Shown here piece after piece: positions 37,030-45,681 of a stretch of DNA of 64,000 nt (position 1 is its first letter; each line of letters begins with the position of its first letter). The position numbers were made by a program, and so were the translations under genes. The stretch spans positions 1,798,001 to 1,862,000 of the forward strand of contig NC_019966.1 in the NCBI RefSeq assembly GCF_000328565.1, written 5' to 3'. Source of the stretch: Mycobacterium sp. JS623 (GTDB taxonomy: Bacteria > Actinomycetota > Actinomycetes > Mycobacteriales > Mycobacteriaceae). The notes beneath the pieces were generated by a model, which did no database searches, was not told the origin of the DNA, and was given only the letters and a program-made list of their open reading frames with translations.

Positions 37030-37458
37030 ATGTCCATTCCGTCAGAGGTTGAAGAGTTCCTGATGACCGGCGCCCCCACCGCGGTGCTGGGTTACAACGG
37101 CTCGGACGGCCGGCCACTGGTGGCGCCGGTGTGGTTCCTTGTCGAGGACGGCGAGCTGGTGTTCAACACGATGCGCGACAGCGCCAAGGGCCGCGCGTTG
37201 GCCCGCGAGCCTCGGGTGGCGGTGTGCGTCGATGACCCGCATCCGCCGTTTTCGTTTGTGCAGCTGCAGGGGGTGGCCACCATGACCGAGGACCACGAAC
37301 AGCTGCTCGACACCGCAACCCGCATCGCTGCGCGCTACATGGGAGCCGATCGCGCCGACGAGTTCGGCCAGCGCAACTCGGCCCCCGGCGGAGTCGTGGT
37401 CCGGGTGCGGCCAACCCGGGTCGTCTCGGCATTCAAATTGCAAGACCGTGAGCGCTGA
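37030..37458 (+). CDS. PNPOx-like / F420-dependent split-barrel oxidoreductase
   Basis: The 142-residue protein starts at 37030 behind GAAGGGAG. The split beta-barrel pattern includes PTAVLGYNGSDGRPLVAPVWFL, LVFNTMRDSAKGRALAREPRVAVCVDD and a C-terminal RVRPTRVVSAFKL. Mycobacterial members of this fold commonly use F420 or bind FMN and reduce diverse compounds. It lies 83 bases after the bicupin gene. Which cofactor it uses is not decided by the visible motifs. Confidence 0.82.
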   Translation: MSIPSEVEEFLMTGAPTAVLGYNGSDGRPLVAPVWFLVEDGELVFNTMRDSAKGRALAREPRVAVCVDDPHPPFSFVQLQGVATMTEDHEQLLDTATRIAARYMGADRADEFGQRNSAPGGVVVRVRPTRVVSAFKLQDRER

Positions 37459-37993
37459 CCTGAGTGCTGACCCGTGCGTTCGAAAACCTCACTACGCAAG
37501 AAGAACTCAGCTGGTACTTCCTAGTCTGTGGGCGCATCGCATGGCGTCGTTTGCCCACGCCCGTTCCTTCTTCCGAATCGCTGGGCGAATACGGACGCGT
37601 ACTGTCGGAATGTCGCCAGAAGCCGATGGCTCGCAGCATCTTCGGCGTGCGCTCCGCAGCGCAGCGGAAGGGCGCGTAGTAGACACGGTGATGTGGGCAT
37701 CGCGGCGGACAAGGGTTTACCGTTCTGCGCCAGGATATTTCGATCACCGCTAACCTGTTCTTCAACTTCGGGCCGAACACCACGGCGGTGCGCGGTCTGA
37801 TGCGACCGGACTATAGCTTCCCTGCATGACGGAGCCGTCGTCAAGATCGTCGGCGCGCCACCAAGTTCGCAAACACTTCGCGGCTCATACTCGTGGGGAC
37901 GGTGTGTATCCGTCTGAGGCTAAACGCCATCGCCGGCCCCTCTGTTCCGCTGACCGTCGCGTGCAGCGTCACGTCGTAGAGTGACCGCCAGGC
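37459..37993. other. intergenic with a possible gene remnant
   Basis: About 535 bases without a recognisable complete gene. Around 37738-37829 a plus-strand frame reads ISITANLFFNFGPNTTAVRG and ends in a normal-looking stop, which may be the tail of a lost gene. I could not assign it. Confidence 0.4.
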
Positions 37994-38158
37994 TCATCCG
38001 ACTCGTCGGATCGATTGGCGCTCAGTAGATTTGATGACCATTTCACGTGGGCATTGGGGGGCGGTGCTTGCCATGAACCTGACCTCCCAAGTCTTCCCAT
38101 GAACGTCTGTGAATTCGACTGTCGCGGTGATGTCGCCTGTCTCCGGTTGGAGTAGTCC
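37994..38158 (-). pseudogene. C-terminal fragment of an unidentified gene abutting the ALDH scrap
   Basis: On the minus strand the frame reads [20 protein letters not shown] and ends at 37994. The composition is protein-like. Upstream it runs directly into the truncated 5' end of the plus-strand aldehyde dehydrogenase remnant at about 38160. The two genes were apparently fused head to head by a deletion. No family recognised. Confidence 0.35.
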
Positions 38159-38159
38159 A

Positions 38160-39399
38160 TCCACCGGCCTGCCGATCACCCAGGCCCGCGGCCAGGTACG
38201 CCGGGCGGCGGAGAACTTCCGCTTCTTCGCCGACCTCGTGGTGGCGCGCGCCGACGACGCCTACAAGGTCCCCGGGGTGCAGCTCAACTATGTCAACCGC
38301 AAACCCGTCGGCGTGGCGGGCCTGATCACCCCGTGGAACACGCCATTCATGCTGGAGTCGTGGAAACTGGCGCCCGCGTTGGCGGCCGGGTGCACAGTGG
38401 TCCTCAAGCCCGCCGAATTCACCCCGCTCAGCGCCTCGCTGTGACCCCAGATTTTCGCCGACGCCGGCCTTCCCGACGGGGTGTTCAACCTCGTCAACGG
38501 GATCGGTGAGATCGCCGGGGACGCCCTGGTGCGTCACCGCGACGTCGACCTCATCTCCTTCACCGGGGAGACGACGACCGGCAAGCTCATCTTCGCCAAC
38601 GCCGCCGACCGGCTCAAGGGTCTGTCGATGGAACTCGGCGGCAAGTCGCCCGCGCTGGTCTTCGCCGACGCGGACTTCGAAGCCGCCCTGGACTCAACGC
38701 TTTTCGGTGTCTTCTCGCTCAACGGCGAACGCTGCACGGCGTCCTCGCGAATCCTCGTGCAACGGCCGATCTACGACGAATTCGTCCGGCGCTTCGCCGA
38801 GCGAGCCGAGGCGATCAAGGTCGGCGACCGCGATGACCCCACCACCGAAGTCGGCGCGCTGGTGCACCCCGAGCACCCCCAAAGGGTGTGCGACTACGTC
38901 GAGATCGGCCGCGGCGAGGCCAGGCTCGTCGCCGGCGGGCACCGCCCGACCGAGCTCACGCACGGAAACTACCTGCGTCCCAGGGTATTTGCCGACGTGC
39001 CTCGCACCGCACGCATTTTCCAGGAGGAGATCTTCGGTCCGGTAGTGGCGATCACACCGTTCGACACCGAGGACGAGGCGGTCGATCTCGCCAACGATGT
39101 GCAATACGGGCTGGCCGCATACGTGTGGACCAACAACCTGCGCCGCGCCCACAACGTCGCCGACCGCATCGAGGCCGGCATGGTCTGGCTGAACTCCCAC
39201 AACGTGCGCGACCTTCGCGCCCCCCTTCGGCGGTGTGAAGGCGTCGGGGCTTGGCCATGAGGGCGGCTATCGATCACTGGACTTCTACACCGACCAACAG
39301 GCCGTGCACGTCACGCTCGGCGATGTCCACACGACCCGGTTCGGCGTGGACGCCGACCACACCACAGGCACGGCCTATGTCGGCAACCGCGCCGGCTGA
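38160..39399 (+). pseudogene. aldehyde dehydrogenase (HpaE-like), truncated and broken
   Basis: Similarity starts abruptly at [20 protein letters not shown], so about the first 100 residues of an aldehyde dehydrogenase are missing. A TGA at 38442-38444 stands where family members have Trp (TLWPQIF-like). Downstream the domain is well preserved: LSMELGGKSPALVF with the catalytic Glu, then GERCTASSRILV with the catalytic Cys, and EEIFGPVVAI. A run of six C at 39220-39225 shifts the frame; after it the expected tail (GGYRSLDFYTDQQAVHVTLG) continues to a stop at 39398-39400. It resembles 5-carboxymethyl-2-hydroxymuconate semialdehyde dehydrogenase, fitting the dioxygenase downstream. Confidence 0.8.
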
Positions 39400-39415
39400 T
39401 CAGCAAGGAGTTGTC

Positions 39416-40495
39416 ATGGCTGAGCTCACTACCGACCCCCCACTGCGCACCCCGCCGCCCGACGTGGTGCGATGCGCCTACGCCGAACTGGTGGTGTCAG
39501 ATCTGGCCGCTTCCCGAGAGTTCTACGTCGACGTGCTCGGGCTGATCGTCACAGAGGAGAGCGCTACCGAGATCCACCTGCGCTGCCTGGAGGAATTCAT
39601 CCACCACAATCTGGTGCTGCGCCAGGGTCCGGTGCCCGCGGTCGCCGCGTTCGGCTTCCGGGTGCGCACCGAGTCCGATCTGCAACGCGCAGAAGAGTTT
39701 TACCGCGAACTCGGCTGCGACGTGCGACGTGAGAAAGCCTGCTTCCGCACCGGCGTCGGCGACGTGGTGCGGGTTCTGGATCCGCTCGGCTTCCCCTACG
39801 AGTTCTTCCATCAAGTAGCCCATGTGCCCCGTCTGACGTGGAACTACGAGCTGCACGGCGCCGGGGCGATCGTCCGACTGGACCATTCCAACCAGATGCA
39901 TCCCGACGTCGCCGCCGGCGCACAGTATTTGGAGGATCTCGGCTTCAAGCGCACCGAGGACATCCGCGACGATGACGGGGTCATTTACGCGGCATGGTTC
40001 GCGCGCAAGGACACCGTGCACGACACCGCACTCACCGGCGGCACCGGCCCACGGATGCACCACATCGCGTTCGCCACCCACGAGAAGCACAACATTCTCT
40101 ACATATGCGACAAGCTCGGCGCCCTGCGCCGATCCGGGGCCATCGAGCGCGGCCCCGGCCGGCACGGCGTATCGAACGCGTTCTATCTGTATCTGCGCGA
40201 CCCCGACGGGCACCGCGTGGAGATCTACACCCAGGACTACTACACCGGTGACCCCGACAATCCGCTGGTGAGTTGGGACGTGCACGACAACCAACGCCGC
40301 GATTGGTGGGCGAACCCGGTGGTGCCCAGCTGGTATACCGACGCGTCTGCGGTGTTGGACCTCGACGGGACGGCGGTACCCACACGCGAACGCGAGGAAG
40401 CGCGCGAAGCCGACATCACCGTCGGCGCCGACGGCTTCTCGCACACCCAAAAGGGCCACAGCAGTGAGGGTTTCAAAATCGGCGCTCAACTGTAG
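39416..40495 (+). CDS. hpaD: homoprotocatechuate (3,4-dihydroxyphenylacetate) 2,3-dioxygenase
   Basis: The 359-residue extradiol dioxygenase starts at 39416 behind AAGGAG. The metal ligands His157 (LDHSNQ), His216 (MHHIAFATHE) and Glu269 (GHRVEIYTQDYYTGDPDNP) sit at an offset of two from the characterised Brevibacterium enzyme (155, 214, 267). The C-terminus, WWANPVVPSWYTDASAVLDL, also matches that lineage. The enzyme opens the ring of 3,4-dihydroxyphenylacetate next to a hydroxyl group using Fe or Mn. The preceding semialdehyde dehydrogenase is broken, so the local pathway is incomplete unless other copies exist. Confidence 0.88.
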   Translation: MAELTTDPPLRTPPPDVVRCAYAELVVSDLAASREFYVDVLGLIVTEESATEIHLRCLEEFIHHNLVLRQGPVPAVAAFGFRVRTESDLQRAEEFYRELGCDVRREKACFRTGVGDVVRVLDPLGFPYEFFHQVAHVPRLTWNYELHGAGAIVRLDHSNQMHPDVAAGAQYLEDLGFKRTEDIRDDDGVIYAAWFARKDTVHDTALTGGTGPRMHHIAFATHEKHNILYICDKLGALRRSGAIERGPGRHGVSNAFYLYLRDPDGHRVEIYTQDYYTGDPDNPLVSWDVHDNQRRDWWANPVVPSWYTDASAVLDLDGTAVPTREREEAREADITVGADGFSHTQKGHSSEGFKIGAQL

Positions 40496-40504
40496 GTTGT
40501 ACGC

Positions 40505-41594
40505 ATGACTCAGACGGTGCGCGGTGTGATTTCACCGAAGAAGGGCGAACCGGTCGAGGTGGTGGATGTCGTCATCCCCGATCCCGGCCCCGGTGAGGTC
40601 GTGGTCGACATCCAGGCGTGCGGTGTCTGCCATACCGACCTGACCTATCGCGACGGCGGCATCAACGACGAGTTCCCGTTCCTGCTCGGCCATGAGGCGG
40701 CCGGCATCGTCGAGTCGGTCGGCGAGGGTGTGACACATGTGGAGCCCGGTGATTTCGTGGTCCTGAATTGGCGCGCGGTGTGCGGGCAGTGCCGGGCCTG
40801 CAGGCGTGGTGTGCCGCGCAACTGCTTCAACACGTTCAACGCCTCTCAGAAGATGACGCTGACCGACGGGACCGAACTGACACCGGCGCTGGGTATCGGG
40901 GCGTTCGCCGACAAGACGCTGGTGCATGAGGGCCAGTGCACCAAGGTCGATCCGGCCGCCGACCCCGCTGTTGCCGGGCTGTTGGGCTGCGGCCCGATGG
41001 CCGGTATCGGCGCCGCGATCAACACCGGCGTTGTCACCCGTGACGACACGGTCGCGGTGATCGGTTGCGGCGGTGTGGGTGACGCCGCGATCGCGGGGGC
41101 CGCGCTGGTGGGGGCAAAGCGGATCATCGCCGTGTACACCGACAACAAGAAGCTGGACTGGGCACGCGGTTTCGGCGCCACGCACACCATCAACGCGCGA
41201 GAGCTCGACCCGGTGAAGACCATTCAGGACCTGACCGACGGCAACGGCGCCGACGTGGTGATCGACGCCGTCGGCCGCCCTGAAACGTGGAAGCAGGCGT
41301 TCTACGCCCGTGATCTGGCGGGCACCGTGGTGCTGGTGGGTGTGCCCACACCGGATATGAAGCCTCGAGATGCCGCTGATCGACTTCTTCTCCCGGGGTG
41401 GTTCGTTGAAGTCGTCGTGGTACGGCGACTGCCTGCCTGAGCGCGACTTCCCTACGCTGATCAGCCTGTATCTGCAGGGCCGGTTCCCGTTGGAGAAGTT
41501 CGTGTCCGAGCGGATCGGGCTCGAGGACATCGAGGACGCCTTCCACAAGATGCCCGCAGGCGAGGTGCTGCGCTCGGTGGTGGTGCTCAAGTGA
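40505..41594 (+). pseudogene. mscR: mycothiol-dependent formaldehyde dehydrogenase-like (mscR) with a frameshift
   Basis: The zinc alcohol dehydrogenase starts at 40505 and has [35 protein letters not shown], a structural-zinc region [14 protein letters not shown], and the NAD motif [14 protein letters not shown]. This is the pattern of S-(hydroxymethyl)mycothiol dehydrogenase / nitrosomycothiol reductase. After [11 protein letters not shown] an extra C at 41363-41364 shifts the frame. Removing it gives [20 protein letters not shown] and a normal C-terminus ending at 41594. As sequenced, the product stops at 41440 with a wrong tail. A sequencing error is possible. Confidence 0.85.
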
Positions 41595-41650
41595 CCGGCG
41601 GGCCGATTCAACGCGTCATCGAAAGCGGGCCGGGCGATTACGACCTCTAG
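41591..41650 (+). pseudogene. 5' stub of an MBL-fold gene downstream of mscR
   Basis: A GTG at 41591 overlaps the mscR stop and encodes [19 protein letters not shown] before a stop. In mycobacteria mscR is usually followed by a coupled MBL-fold gene whose product begins with a similar GPIQRVV motif. Only the first codons remain here. Confidence 0.5.
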
Positions 41651-41727
41651 TGGCGCCGAACGACGCGGCGCTATCGAGCAACGACTTCAGCCCTACTTCG
41701 AGCGAGTGCGGCGGGCTTCGCCGTGGG

Positions 41728-42234
41728 TCACAGGCACGATCCCGGATCCTCGCTGTCGCCGATGATGTCGAAGAGCATGCGGCGCAAGACTTGTACCTGG
41801 TTCTGGCTGAAGGTGCTCAAGACGGCGGCCTCCACACTGGAGCAGGCGCTGGCGACCTTCTCCCGCAACGCGTTTCCCGCCTGGGTGATCTCCGGAATAC
41901 GGGTGCGACGGTCGCGCGGATCGCTGCGGCGCACGACAAGGCCCATGCGCTCGAGTCGGTCCAACTGACTCATCAGGGTCGTCTTGTCCAAACCGAGCGC
42001 CTTCCCCAGTTCGCCTTGGGTGAGGTTCGGGGTCATGGCGAGGGCGCTGAGCACAATGTAATCGCGCAGCTGAAGTCCGTGCTGCTCTGCTACTTCGCCG
42101 GTTGCGCTATGCATCCGCTGAGCCGCTCGATGCAGAAGCCAGGTGATTTCCGAGTCGACCGACGGGCTGACGCTTATCGGCTTGGGCTCTGCCCTACCCG
42201 GCGGAGCCTGGGTCGCTGATGTTCGACTCTGCAT
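41728..42234 (-). CDS. MarR-family transcriptional regulator
   Basis: The 168-residue protein has the MarR winged helix: LQLRDYIVLSALAMTPNLTQGELGKALGLDKTTLMSQLDRLERMGLV, and the wing VRRSDPRDRRTRIPEIT. The first 25 residues are an unstructured Pro/Ser-rich extension. It lies downstream of an MBL-fold lactonase-like gene on the same strand (197-base gap), which it may regulate. MarR proteins typically respond to aromatic acids. Confidence 0.88.
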   Translation of the reverse strand: MQSRTSATQAPPGRAEPKPISVSPSVDSEITWLLHRAAQRMHSATGEVAEQHGLQLRDYIVLSALAMTPNLTQGELGKALGLDKTTLMSQLDRLERMGLVVRRSDPRDRRTRIPEITQAGNALREKVASACSSVEAAVLSTFSQNQVQVLRRMLFDIIGDSEDPGSCL

Positions 42235-42431
42235 GGGAGAACCCTATGTTTCTTGCTCATTGTTGACCGACGGACCGTAGGTTCCCTCTCCTGTCATCCT
42301 TACATTGATACACATCACCTGATGTCTAGGGACCGACACCTGGGGTAGGCCGGACGTCGGCGGGTGAGCCGTGAGGGCACGGTCAGCGTTGTCGAAACGC
42401 GCCCGACCCTTCACAGCGGCCGCCCGCTCAT

Positions 42432-43331
42432 CTACGGGGTCACGACAGCTTTAGGCCGGACAGGTAGCTGCGGAATCCCGGCGTAGGCGTCGCAGTCGTG
42501 GGACGGGACGATCTGCATGAGGTCGTTCAGAGCGATCACCTTGAGCAGGCCCTCTCGCACCGTCTCGGGATCTGTGTCGGCGACTTTACGCATCAGCCAT
42601 GGCCGTTCAACACGCCGCGTGATGCCGTCGAGCTGCCAGGTCAAATCGCCGATGAAGGCGTAGCGCTTACCGGAGGGCACCGTGACGAAGACGACCACGG
42701 AGCCGGTCGTGTGCCCCCCCGCAAGGGCGATCACCACTGACCCGTCGCCGTAGACGTCGAAGCTCGACGGGAAACCGAGATAGGGCGGACCGTTGAACTC
42801 GTACTTGTGGATGTCGTGGCCCGCAGACACGGTGCGGAAGACCTTCGCGCCCTGATGTTGGTCCGCGTACTGCAGTTCGCCCGGGTTGATCCAGATGGGC
42901 GCTTGCAGCTCGTCCAGGCCGCCGACGTGGTCCCAGTGCGTGTGGGTCACCAGCACGCCCAGTAGCCGATCACGGTCATAGCCGCTGGCGTCGAACTGCG
43001 CACTCACCGTCGCGGTCGCGTGGTGCGGAGCCCGCTGGACCCGCGGGATAAGCGCAAGGTGCGCATCGACATCCGAGCCAAAGCCTGCGTCGATCAGGAG
43101 GTCGCCCCTGGGGTGCTGCACCAGGATCGCCGTCGCGGCGAACTGGCGCTTGTCGCGGAACTTTCCGCCCGCGACGGCGAAGGCCGCCCGGGTTTCGTAG
43201 GTACCGGTGGGAAGTTGGTAAATGCTCATCTCCTGAGGCGGGTTGGCCTCAGGAAGGGGCTTGGTCCAGTAGGAAGGCGCAGGAAGCGGTGACATGCACA
43301 AAATCGTATGGCACCGGATCATCTGAGTCAA
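42432..43331 (-). CDS. MBL-fold hydrolase, lactonase-like
   Basis: The protein (299 residues from 43331, or 287 from the better-placed MSPLPAP ATG at 43295) has an intact THTHWDHVGG zinc motif, GGHTTGSVVVFV, a FIGDLTW segment and C-terminal VPSHDCDAY. The N-terminal DLLIDAGFGSD is typical of AHL lactonase-like and related MBL enzymes. No signal peptide. It probably hydrolyses a lactone or ester. The MarR gene downstream may control it. Confidence 0.82.
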   Translation of the reverse strand: MTQMIRCHTILCMSPLPAPSYWTKPLPEANPPQEMSIYQLPTGTYETRAAFAVAGGKFRDKRQFAATAILVQHPRGDLLIDAGFGSDVDAHLALIPRVQRAPHHATATVSAQFDASGYDRDRLLGVLVTHTHWDHVGGLDELQAPIWINPGELQYADQHQGAKVFRTVSAGHDIHKYEFNGPPYLGFPSSFDVYGDGSVVIALAGGHTTGSVVVFVTVPSGKRYAFIGDLTWQLDGITRRVERPWLMRKVADTDPETVREGLLKVIALNDLMQIVPSHDCDAYAGIPQLPVRPKAVVTP

Positions 43332-44206
43332 GACGATCTGATGTCGGACTATCGGTGGCCGACGCTACGCGCGTGTTTTGCGCTAACCGACGCGAGTCGG
43401 CATCACTACCGTATGTGGTTTGGCAGCAGGGACAATCGCCCGCAGCCGCCCGTCGCGGTGCGATCGGGCCGGCGCGCGCACAACCCGGTACCGAGTCTGC
43501 GGCCTTCATCGCGGGGGTGAGGCAACGAGCGCCCAATCCTGTCGAGTACGCGCCATGGTTCGCGCAGCGTTTCCAGAGTCAGATTCACCGAAGCGCTGGA
43601 CGCTGAGCTTCTCCGCACCGCGGCGGTGACGTTCCGCTGCACCGGTGGGGCCAGCCGCCGAATGAGCAGGGGAAACTGGGAGTCGACGGCAAGCCGGGGT
43701 AGCAGCGCGATTGATCCGCCGCTGCGGGTCGCCGCCGAAGCTGCGGCCCGAGCCGCGCGGTTGGCCGCCGAAGCTGCGGCCAAGACCGCTTGGGCCGCAG
43801 CCGAAGCGACCGCACGCGCCGCGGTAGCGACTGCGAAGGCGGCCGCAGCAACTGCCGCCGCCATCGCGTCGGCGATTGCCGGTTAGGCCTACCGTCCTGG
43901 AGCCGATCGCAGCAGGGCGATTCGGGGGCGACTCCACTGCCCTGCCGCGCTAGGTCATCTGAGTGGACACCGATGGTCTAGCCGGAGCGACTCCAGTCAC
44001 GTTTATGACCGGCAGCTGCGTCGGGTGACAGGACTGCAATTTGCGCACATCAAGCCACCGCCAGCCTGCAACACGCCCGCACAACTCCCGCCACCCCAGT
44101 GGGCTGCAGACGACGGCGGCCGTGCCTGCGCCGGGTATGTCGGCATCACCGCCTTGAGTCCATCATCTTTTGTCGCAGCCACATCACTCCGTGAAAGTGC
44201 CATCTC
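43332..44206. other. gene-poor stretch with an Ala-rich imperfect repeat
   Basis: No confident gene is visible. Between about 43726 and 43886 the DNA consists of imperfect repeats of GCCGCCGAAGCTGCGGCC-like units. On the plus strand these encode an Ala-rich helix (AAEAAARAARLAAEAAAKT and so on) within a GTG-initiated frame of 86 codons at 43626-43886. The opposite strand is also open. Whether either strand is expressed is unclear. Confidence 0.4.
43726..43886 (+). repeat. imperfect tandem repeat encoding an alanine-rich helix
   Basis: Units near GCCGAAGCTGCGGCC recur at roughly 33- and 30-base spacing, giving an amphipathic Ala/Glu/Arg/Lys helix in the plus frame that ends with IASAIAG and a stop. 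Such Ala-rich helices occur at the ends of some mycobacterial proteins; nothing upstream identifies the parent gene. Confidence 0.5.
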
Positions 44207-44218
44207 TTGGGCACTTTC
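44193..44218. repeat. perfect 9-bp hairpin
   Basis: GAAAGTGCC and GGCACTTTC form a perfect 9-bp stem with an 8-base loop (ATCTCTTG). There is no T-run, so it is not an obvious intrinsic terminator. It could be a regulatory or IS-end remnant. Confidence 0.5.
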
Positions 44219-44683
44219 GTCGGACGACGTTGCAGCAAGACAGCGGTCATGTTGTCTCGACTACTTTGGGCGTCGACACGGGGTCAGTTTTCAGACGACG
44301 CGGACAAAGAGCCCGGAGGCCGCGGGGTGTACGGCACCGAAGAGCCAAATGAGTTCATCGTCATCGTCAAGGGAGCCTTGGTGCGGTACACCAACCGGTA
44401 CGGCAGCAGCCTCGATTTTCCAGCTGCACTGGGTCGAGCCACGGGTCGACGCCCTCTCAGGTGTCGACTTGGCCTCGATCTGCGATCCCGAGGCGTCTTC
44501 TTCGACGACAATCGTCGAGTCCTCGATTGGTACTTCGACTGTATCTACGAGGAAGCGGATTTCTATGCGATCACCAAACCAACCACCGAGACGTTTACCG
44601 CTAACTCCATCGAGCGCGACGTCTCGAATCGGGAGTTCGACGACTATGAGGTCACCGAATACAAGAGTAGATGCGAACGGTGA
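44207..44683 (+). CDS. hypothetical protein, possibly degenerate
   Basis: The frame encodes up to 158 residues; the ATG lies inside the hairpin. The acidic, aromatic C-terminal half (DDNRRVLDWYFDCIYEEADFY and then FDDYEVTEYKSR) looks like genuine protein, and EPNEFIVIVKGALVRYTNRYG in the first half likewise. The middle (ATGRRPLRCRLGLDLRSRG) looks like frame noise, which suggests two indels in a decayed gene. I recognise no family. Confidence 0.35.
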   Translation: MGTFVGRRCSKTAVMLSRLLWASTRGQFSDDADKEPGGRGVYGTEEPNEFIVIVKGALVRYTNRYGSSLDFPAALGRATGRRPLRCRLGLDLRSRGVFFDDNRRVLDWYFDCIYEEADFYAITKPTTETFTANSIERDVSNREFDDYEVTEYKSRCER

Positions 44684-45681
44684 ATCGCCTCAGTGATTCG
44701 TACGATCCCGGGGATCACTACTCGTTCCACCGGATCCTACCGAGTTACATCTGACGCAGAGTCGTCGTGCATTCGAAACTGAACGACTGCAATGCATCTC
44801 GGACTTTCTGCCCACTGACTGGTACCCGAATCAAGGGCAAGCCCGACGGCGACAACTTCACCACCTGGTGCGATTAGCCCGGGGCGAGGGGTAGTTCGCA
44901 TCCAGGACATAGTCCCCAACCCAATGAGGTCATAACGGCGATACTGGCGAGCCCAAACACAATGAGGCATGCGCGCTGCCTGGAACGAGTCGACTAGCCT
45001 TGAAGCTCACCACTTGTGAGGTGCAACAGGATTCATGTCCGTCCGCCAAGTGGTCGATTAGCATATTCCGTCCATGCTCCGCCGGCTACCCAGCCCTCTG
45101 CGGCCCAGATATGTGACGGTAAATGACGTTGTGCGCCTGACGATTTGGGTTCGACGACAGCTGATCACGAGGGTCGGTGGCGGCTGCGGCGCCGGTTGGG
45201 CGCCGCCTCGGGGTAAACAGATCCGCGTGTCGGGCATCTGCCGACGGTGTCGCGGAAAGGTTCAGCCGTCCCACAGAGTCTTTCCGGGCGGATCTCGCGT
45301 CCCGACTGAAATATCCTCTGCGAGTTCGGCCACAGTGACGAAATCGGTTGCCAGCGTGGTCTGCTGCCGGACTCGCCGACCCCAGCCTGGCCTTTCCTAC
45401 AATTGCGACGTCCAGTGCCTGCTTTGGGGACAACGCCGGCGGTGTGTCGTTCACATGCGCGCTCGCGCCGCTCACCGCGCACCTTCACGTGGTGAAAGCC
45501 CGTGTCGCTCCGTTCTTGGACGTGTGAAGCCATGAACCCACGTGCCACTCATTGCCAACGGTTGGCCCCCGTATGAATGGGCACGTTCAATCAGCAGGTG
45601 CCCGCTTGGGTCTAAATCGACCGTCACTGTTCGTCCTGTGCGGTCGATCCGCTAACGCTTCGTATACGACACGCTAACGGC
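44684..45681. other. intergenic, no gene recognised
   Basis: About 1 kb before the aldehyde dehydrogenase gene. Short frames exist on both strands without family patterns. The sequence is less GC-biased than its surroundings. Nothing resembling a structured RNA could be recognised by eye. Confidence 0.5.

Noticed and set aside
43406..43937. Minus-strand Ala/Arg/Gly-rich frames.
   Set aside because: They arise from the GCC/GCG repeat and have no start signal or family pattern.
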